Positions 6,146-9,059 of a DNA stretch of 9,059 nucleotides are shown piece by piece. Positions within the stretch are counted from its first letter, which is position 1; each line of letters starts with the position of its first letter. The DNA is taken from NCBI GenBank assembly GCA_021819985.1, contig JAKAEG010000115.1, positions 1 through 9,059 of the forward strand. The letters are read 5' to 3'. A program made the translations under genes and the position numbers. The notes below the pieces were generated by a model, which worked only from the letters and a program-made list of their open reading frames with translations, did no database searches and was not told the origin of the DNA. The stretch is from Nitrospirota bacterium. Its GTDB lineage: Bacteria > Nitrospirota > Thermodesulfovibrionia > Thermodesulfovibrionales > JdFR-88.

Positions 6146-6775
6146 TTATCTTTTTCTCAATGCCTCCTGCTGAACGTATGCTTCACCAGCCCTCCCTACA
6201 AATTCCGGCGCGGGCCTCATCGTCTTTTCGCCCGGATGCCATTTGGCCGGGCAGACCTCTTCCGGGTGGCTGGATTTATAGATATTGGCCTGCAGCTTCC
6301 TTAAAAGCTCATCGGAGTTCCTTCCGATATCGATATGGTTTACCTCAGAGCTTACCAACACGCCCTCGGGATTGATTATGAAGACACCCCTTTGTGAAAG
6401 CCCGCTCTCCTCGTCATAGACGCCAAAGGTCTTTGAAAGCTTCCCTGTGGGGTCGGACCCCATCGGGTATTTCACGTTTTTCAGCATGGGTTCGTCCATC
6501 TGCCATGCCAGGTGGACGAATTTGGTATCGGTGCTTACCGTTATCAACTCGGCCCCCGCCGCCCTGAAGTTCGCCTGCTGGCCTGCCAGGTCAGCAAATT
6601 CAGTGGCTCAGACGAAAGTGAAATCCGCCGGGTAGAAGAAAAGGGCCGTCCAGCTGCCTTTCTTTCTTAAATCCTCGGAACATATCTCCCCAAACCCGCC
6701 AACTTCCGGATCGAATGTCTCGATCTTGAAATCTGGGACCTTCTGGCCAACCCTGAGTCCGCAGCATCCTTCCAT
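6146..6775 (-). CDS. AhpC/Prx1-type peroxiredoxin, selenoprotein (UGA read as Sec56)
   Basis: This thiol (here selenol) peroxidase reduces hydrogen peroxide and organic hydroperoxides in the cytoplasm using a thioredoxin-like donor. The 209-aa product aligns along the AhpC/Prx1 fold: VGQKVPDFKIETFD (9-22), the active-site strand FFYPADFTFV followed by TGA (6610-6608) at the peroxidatic Cys position 56, then ATEFADLA; VSTDTKFVHLAWQ (80-92); the conserved active-site Arg 129 in QRGVFIINPEG; and the C-terminal resolving-Cys motif EEVCPAKWHPGEKTM with C175. Thr53 of the T-x-x-C motif is kept, while the usual Pro after the Cys is Ala. Without read-through the reading frame begins only at about 6547 and lacks the active site. 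ATG 6775 is preferred because AGGAGG lies 8 nt upstream; ATG 6781 lies only 2 nt from it. It has a strong promoter at 6856-6884. Selenocysteine peroxiredoxins are an established family; a Cys-to-UGA error is the alternative. Confidence 0.9.
6577..6610 (-). promoter_or_regulatory. Sec UGA codon and putative bacterial SECIS hairpin in the peroxiredoxin gene
   Basis: The UGA occupies 6610-6608. After a 12-nt spacer, GCUGACCU (6595-6588) pairs with AGGCCAGC (6584-6577), with one A-C mismatch, around a GGC loop (6587-6585). Spacing, stem length and G at the start of the apical loop resemble the E. coli fdhF element, in which an 11-nt spacer precedes the minimal stem-loop. Confidence 0.65.
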
Positions 6776-6855
6776 TTTCATTTCCTCCTTTGTCTTGGGC
6801 CTTTCCTGATTTTTTTATTTTCAGCGCAGTTTGTATTCATTCCTACTATGGAAAG

Positions 6856-6884
6856 ATTCTAAATTAAGCTGGAGCGCTTGTCAA
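6856..6884 (-). promoter_or_regulatory. Sigma70-type promoter of the peroxiredoxin gene
   Basis: TTGACA (6884-6879), a perfect -35 box, and TAGAAT (6861-6856), with five of six consensus bases, are separated by exactly 17 bp on the minus strand. Transcription would start near 6849, about 75 nt before the start codon, followed by the ribosome binding site AAGGAGG. This predicts strong constitutive expression. I see no clear operator. The rest of 6782-7013 holds only the downstream part of the 83-aa gene's transcript. Confidence 0.75.
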
Positions 6885-7013
6885 GTGAAAAAATGAAACA
6901 GGTGGGCCCGGCCGGCAGCCGCTTTATTTTTCCCGCAATCAAATTAAAGACCCTTCCGTGAAGAGAATCTGGGTTGTTGTACTCTCCTTGGAAGATCAGA
7001 AAGGCGGGTTTTT

Positions 7014-7265
7014 TCAGCGTCCCTTGAGTTTTCTCATGTCCCGCAGCCATCTTCCGCATTTGGGGCACCTGTCCACCGGGAACACCTCTATTTTGAGGAA
7101 AGCTCCTGTCTTTACTTCTATTTCGATGTACGGGACATCTATGAAGATCTGACAGCAGTAATCCAGCCCGTTGTCCACGGGTTCGAAGCTGTAAAATTCT
7201 CTCCACAGCCCGTTGGATTCCTCTTTCCCCATGCCTTGGCGGTCGTTTTGATAGTCTCTGTCCAT
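7014..7265 (-). CDS. Small Cys-motif protein of unknown function
   Basis: I do not recognise this 83-aa protein. It has a polar N-terminal third (1-20), a central part predicted as beta-strands (IFIDVPYIEIEVKTGAFLKI, 40-59), and four Cys: a vicinal pair C37-C38 and a CPKC pair C67/C70 followed by a basic tail (GRWLRDMRKLKGR). Four Cys arranged this way could bind zinc or an iron-sulfur cluster, but that is inference. There is no signal peptide or membrane helix. The start ATG at 7265 is preceded by GGGGGAG at 4 nt, and a promoter lies at 7341-7368. It seems monocistronic, and 238 bp separate it from the peroxiredoxin start. The longer overlapping frame at 6859-7293 has no family-like features and is taken as a shadow. 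The TGA at 7016-7014 is followed by another in-frame TGA five codons later and is a normal stop. Confidence 0.7.
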   Translation of the reverse strand: MDRDYQNDRQGMGKEESNGLWREFYSFEPVDNGLDYCCQIFIDVPYIEIEVKTGAFLKIEVFPVDRCPKCGRWLRDMRKLKGR

Positions 7266-7340
7266 AGGACTCCCCCGTGGAAAGCCGGAACAAAAAGTTT
7301 TTTTTGGTTGAAGTAAGGACTGCCTGTGGTTTTTAAAAAT

Positions 7341-7368
7341 ATAATACCTTCTATTCCGTCTGATTCAA
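7341..7368 (-). promoter_or_regulatory. Candidate promoter of the 83-aa gene
   Basis: TTGAAT (7368-7363) and TATTAT (7346-7341) are 16 bp apart on the minus strand; an overlapping TATATT gives 19 bp. It lies about 75 bp upstream of the ATG at 7265, in an AT-rich stretch. Confidence 0.5.
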
Positions 7369-7525
7369 GTCTAGCACGTGACCGGCATTTGTCTATCTCC
7401 TAGAACCTGTCTCAAAATTGCTTCCGGCTGCAAGAGGTTTTAAAGAAATCGCGGCATACGGCGTCGTAAAAGGAAAATCCGTTCCGGGAGCAGCGCTGAA
7501 TGTTCGGCCGGGAAAAACAAGTGAT

Positions 7526-7563
7526 TCAAAGTGGATGCCCGATTAAGGTCCTCGGGCATGACG
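7526..7563 (-). repeat. 38-bp palindromic (REP-like) repeat, copy 1
   Basis: The stem ATGCCCGA/TCGGGCAT (7535-7542 and 7552-7559) encloses a 9-nt loop. Read on the minus strand it aligns without gaps over 38 positions to copy 2, with 28 identities; outside the loop the differences in the stem are compensatory. Confidence 0.7.
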
Positions 7564-7578
7564 TCTTAAATCTTTTGG

Positions 7579-7616
7579 CGTCATTCCCGCATGTCGTAAG
7601 CGGGAATCCATTTTGA
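7579..7616 (+). repeat. 38-bp palindromic (REP-like) repeat, copy 2
   Basis: The stem ATTCCCGC/GCGGGAAT (7583-7590 and 7600-7607) encloses a 9-nt loop. It is in inverted orientation to copy 1, 15 bp away. Repeats of the GTCATTCCCGC...GCGGGAATCCA type are common as dispersed elements in proteobacteria and related phyla. Confidence 0.7.
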
Positions 7617-7731
7617 CGTTGCGCCTCCGGGCGATTTCCCCTTTTCTCCCCGTCCAGAAGAAATTGCCGCCACAATTTCCGCTCTCTTCCGCTCCGGAAT
7701 CAATTTTGAGGCAGGTTCTAACTAATTTGCC

Positions 7732-7752
7732 GTCCAAAAAATGATTTTGGAC
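7732..7752. repeat. 8-bp perfect hairpin just outside the MITE-like element
   Basis: GTCCAAAA (7732-7739) and TTTTGGAC (7745-7752) are perfect inverted repeats around AATGA. No T-run follows on the plus strand. It lies about 87 bp before the dehydrogenase start and may be an operator-like dyad or part of its leader. No convincing promoter for the dehydrogenase was found in 7721-7838. Confidence 0.35.
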
Positions 7753-7838
7753 AGGACGCTAATGAAATTATCAAATAAGAAGTTGTCTCAAGGAATTTCT
7801 TTACGAGGACCGTATTTTCTGCTAAGAAAAGAACATAC

Positions 7839-8936
7839 ATGTGCGACATAAAAAAAGATGAGTTGGGGCCTCTGAAGGTACTTCATCTGCATTCCTCGAA
7901 AGCCGGACTGGATGCGGTTGTAGTTGTGGACAATACCGCGCTTGGCCCTGCCGTGGGCGGGGTCCGCGTGCGGCTTTCGGTGGATACCAGCGAGGTCCAG
8001 AGACTTGCGCGGACCATGACCTTCAAAAATTCCATCGCGGGACTGCCGCATGGCGGGGGCAAGGCCGGAATATCCATGGATCCGGCCAGTCAGGACAAGA
8101 AGAAAATTTTTCATGCATTCGCGGAACTCATAAGCAGCCTGGACGAATATATCCCCGGCCCGGATATGGGCAGTGACGAAGAGTGCATGGCGTGGATCTA
8201 TGAAGAGACGGGCAGGACGGTAGGGCTTCCGGAGCGGCTGGGCGGGTTGCCGCTGGACCGGCTTGGCGCAACGGGCTTCGGGGTTTCTGAATGCGCCGAG
8301 GTCGCCAGCCGGTATGCGGGCATAGGATTGGAAGGCGCAAGGGTGGCCATACATGGATTTGGAAGCGTGGGGATGGCGGCGTCAAAGTTCATGGCTCTGA
8401 AAGGTTCCGTTATCGTTGCCGCAGCCGATATAACGGGGACCGTTTTCGATCCCTCCGGCCTGGATCTGGACGGGCTCATCCAGGCCAAAGCCAAAACGGG
8501 CAGCGTTGCCGGATACCAGGGCCCGGGTGTCAGGCGCCTTAAGCCATGGGAAGTACTCACCGTTGCCTGCGATATCCTTATCCCGGCTGCAACCGCGGAC
8601 GTGATAAATATCAATAATGTGGGTTTGATAAAGGCAAAACTGGTCCTTCAGGGCGCGAACCTGCCAGTTACGGACGAGGCCGAAGACGCTCTGTATAAGC
8701 GCGGCATACTCTCCGTGCCGGACTTCATAGCCAATGCCGGAGGCGTGATAATGGCCGCCATGGAATACGCCAAAAAGGGAAAAGATGAGGCGTTCAGGGC
8801 CATTTCCCAAAAAATAAAGGAAAACACGAGGCTCATTATCGAGAAGGCAAAAAAAGAGGATAAACTGCCTGTAACGGCCGCCCGGCAACTGGCCCTGGAG
8901 CGCATAAAAGAGGCCATGGAGCAAAGGGCATACTAG
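7839..8936 (+). CDS. Glu/Leu/Phe/Val dehydrogenase family protein (leucine-dehydrogenase-like)
   Basis: This cytoplasmic amino-acid dehydrogenase interconverts an amino acid with its 2-oxo acid and ammonium using NAD(P). Its 365 aa match the length of leucine-type dehydrogenases, shorter than most hexameric glutamate dehydrogenases. The substrate domain has NTALGPAVGGVR (32-43), substrate-binding Lys63 in MTFKNS, catalytic Lys75 in GGGKAGI and catalytic Asp109 in PGPDMG. The Rossmann domain has the GFGSVG loop (173-178) with Asp197 at the end of the second strand, which favours NAD over NADP, then IPAA (248-251), QGAN (271-274) and the ANAGGVI segment (299-304). The GPAVGGVR form resembles Leu/Val/Phe dehydrogenases more than glutamate dehydrogenases, but substrate specificity is not certain. 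The ATG at 7839 lacks a good ribosome binding site (AAGAAAAG is the nearest purine stretch). The stop codon TAG lies at the junction with an IS630-like element, so the original C-terminus may have been altered. Confidence 0.9.
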   Translation: MCDIKKDELGPLKVLHLHSSKAGLDAVVVVDNTALGPAVGGVRVRLSVDTSEVQRLARTMTFKNSIAGLPHGGGKAGISMDPASQDKKKIFHAFAELISSLDEYIPGPDMGSDEECMAWIYEETGRTVGLPERLGGLPLDRLGATGFGVSECAEVASRYAGIGLEGARVAIHGFGSVGMAASKFMALKGSVIVAAADITGTVFDPSGLDLDGLIQAKAKTGSVAGYQGPGVRRLKPWEVLTVACDILIPAATADVININNVGLIKAKLVLQGANLPVTDEAEDALYKRGILSVPDFIANAGGVIMAAMEYAKKGKDEAFRAISQKIKENTRLIIEKAKKEDKLPVTAARQLALERIKEAMEQRAY

Positions 8937-9059
8937 TGTAGTGTCCTTTAAATAGCTGGTGTTATTTCCAGTTTCATGATAAACTACTTCATGTCCCGAC
9001 GCGCAATGCCTGTAACACTAAATGAAACAGACAGCCAGGAGTTAAATCGGTGGGTTAGT
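8936..9059 (+). mobile_element. IS630-like insertion sequence, left part only
   Basis: The element appears to begin right after the TA of a CTAG (8933-8936), which is the known target preference of IS630 elements (TA duplicated). The probable left end starts GTGTAGTGTCC, and a transposase-like reading frame opens 55 bp inside. The right end and second TA copy are outside the window, so the boundary is inferred from one side only. Confidence 0.5.
8991..9059 (+). CDS. IS630-family transposase, N-terminal fragment
   Basis: Only the first 23 codons are present and the frame runs off the right edge. The sequence starts MSRRAMPVTLNETD and continues with QELNRWV, matching the typical start of IS630 transposases: a short basic tail, a strand with hydrophobic-x-L, then an acidic helix ending in L-x-x-W. 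This is the first helix of the DNA-binding helix-turn-helix. No strong ribosome binding site is seen. Too little is present to say whether the gene is intact. Confidence 0.55.
   Translation, partial: MSRRAMPVTLNETDSQELNRWVS

Larger units (their letters stand above)
7401..7720. mobile_element. MITE-like non-autonomous element with 27-bp terminal inverted repeats
   Basis: TAGAACCTGTCTCAAAATTG and its continuation at 7401-7427 is matched in inverted orientation at 7694-7720 with 25 of 27 positions identical. Similarity continues more weakly inward. Both ends begin with TA, which may be the target duplication (TA outside GAACC...GGTTC). The 320-bp interior has no credible gene and carries two palindromic repeats (7526-7563 and 7579-7616). 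Size, inverted ends and TA borders fit a miniature inverted-repeat element mobilised by a transposase elsewhere; the parent family is not identified. It fills most of the gap between the 83-aa gene and the dehydrogenase. Confidence 0.7.

Noticed and set aside
3321..6775. Reassigned UGA (genetic code with UGA as Trp or Gly) instead of selenocysteine
   Set aside because: UGA is used as a normal stop for the ABC ATPase, the ABC-2 permease and the 83-aa gene, Trp is encoded by TGG throughout, and both in-frame UGAs fall on conserved redox Cys positions.
6891..6930. GC-rich GGGCCCGGCCGGC stretch as terminator of the 83-aa gene
   Set aside because: Several short palindromes overlap but none gives a good stem followed by a T-run on the minus strand.
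6980..7016. TGA of the 83-aa gene as a third Sec codon
   Set aside because: Only four sense codons follow before another in-frame TGA, with no recognisable conserved sequence; it is an ordinary stop.
6859..7293. 144-aa minus-strand frame overlapping the 83-aa gene
   Set aside because: It is Arg-rich with no domain-like pattern, while the overlapping 83-aa frame has the ribosome binding site, promoter position and an ordered Cys motif.
7401..7720. CRISPR array
   Set aside because: The repeats are palindromic, only two copies exist and they are inverted, with no regular spacers.
7543..7737. 64-aa minus-strand frame within the inverted-repeat element
   Set aside because: It runs through both palindromic repeats and the right inverted repeat; no coding signature.

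Overview
The window looks like a piece of chromosome from a free-living, probably anaerobic or sulfur-active Gram-negative bacterium that uses selenocysteine. The clues are a lipoprotein signal with a lipobox, MacB/FtsX and ABC-2 membrane transporters, a secreted c-type-heme beta-propeller, a YeeE/YedE sulfur-compound channel and an AhpC-type peroxiredoxin. Desulfobacterota- or Nitrospirota-like lineages would fit, but this is inference from gene content and no phylogenetic marker is present. Almost everything is on the minus strand; only the dehydrogenase and a transposase fragment at the right edge are on the plus strand.

Layout on the minus strand, in transcription order from right to left: an 83-aa Cys-containing protein of unknown function (7014-7265) with its own promoter; a peroxiredoxin (6146-6775) with a near-consensus promoter; an ABC ATPase and its ABC-2 permease that overlap by 4 bp (6035-4513); a YeeE/YedE channel (4421-3321) with a consensus-like promoter and a terminator; a secreted CxxCH beta-propeller (3009-1948) ending in a strong terminator; then an FtsX-type permease (TTG start at 1784) and a TPR lipoprotein (567 to beyond the left edge), 8 bp apart. 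On the plus strand are a Glu/Leu/Phe/Val-type dehydrogenase (7839-8936) and the start of an IS630-like element placed exactly at its stop codon. The long gap 7266-7838 holds an element of about 320 bp with 27-bp terminal inverted repeats, which carries two inverted copies of a 38-bp palindromic repeat.

The main result is that two genes are interrupted by an in-frame UGA exactly at a conserved redox cysteine, and both reading frames continue afterwards with perfect family sequence. In the peroxiredoxin the UGA replaces the peroxidatic Cys (TFV-U). In the YeeE/YedE channel it replaces the third conserved Cys (AGG-U-NIGHGLTG). Both UGAs are followed immediately by a stem-loop suitable as a bacterial SECIS element. 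A conventional gene caller would truncate the channel at 3447 and start the peroxiredoxin downstream of its active site. The peroxiredoxin belongs to a known class of bacterial selenoproteins. The selenocysteine YeeE channel is the less familiar one and the most interesting item here.
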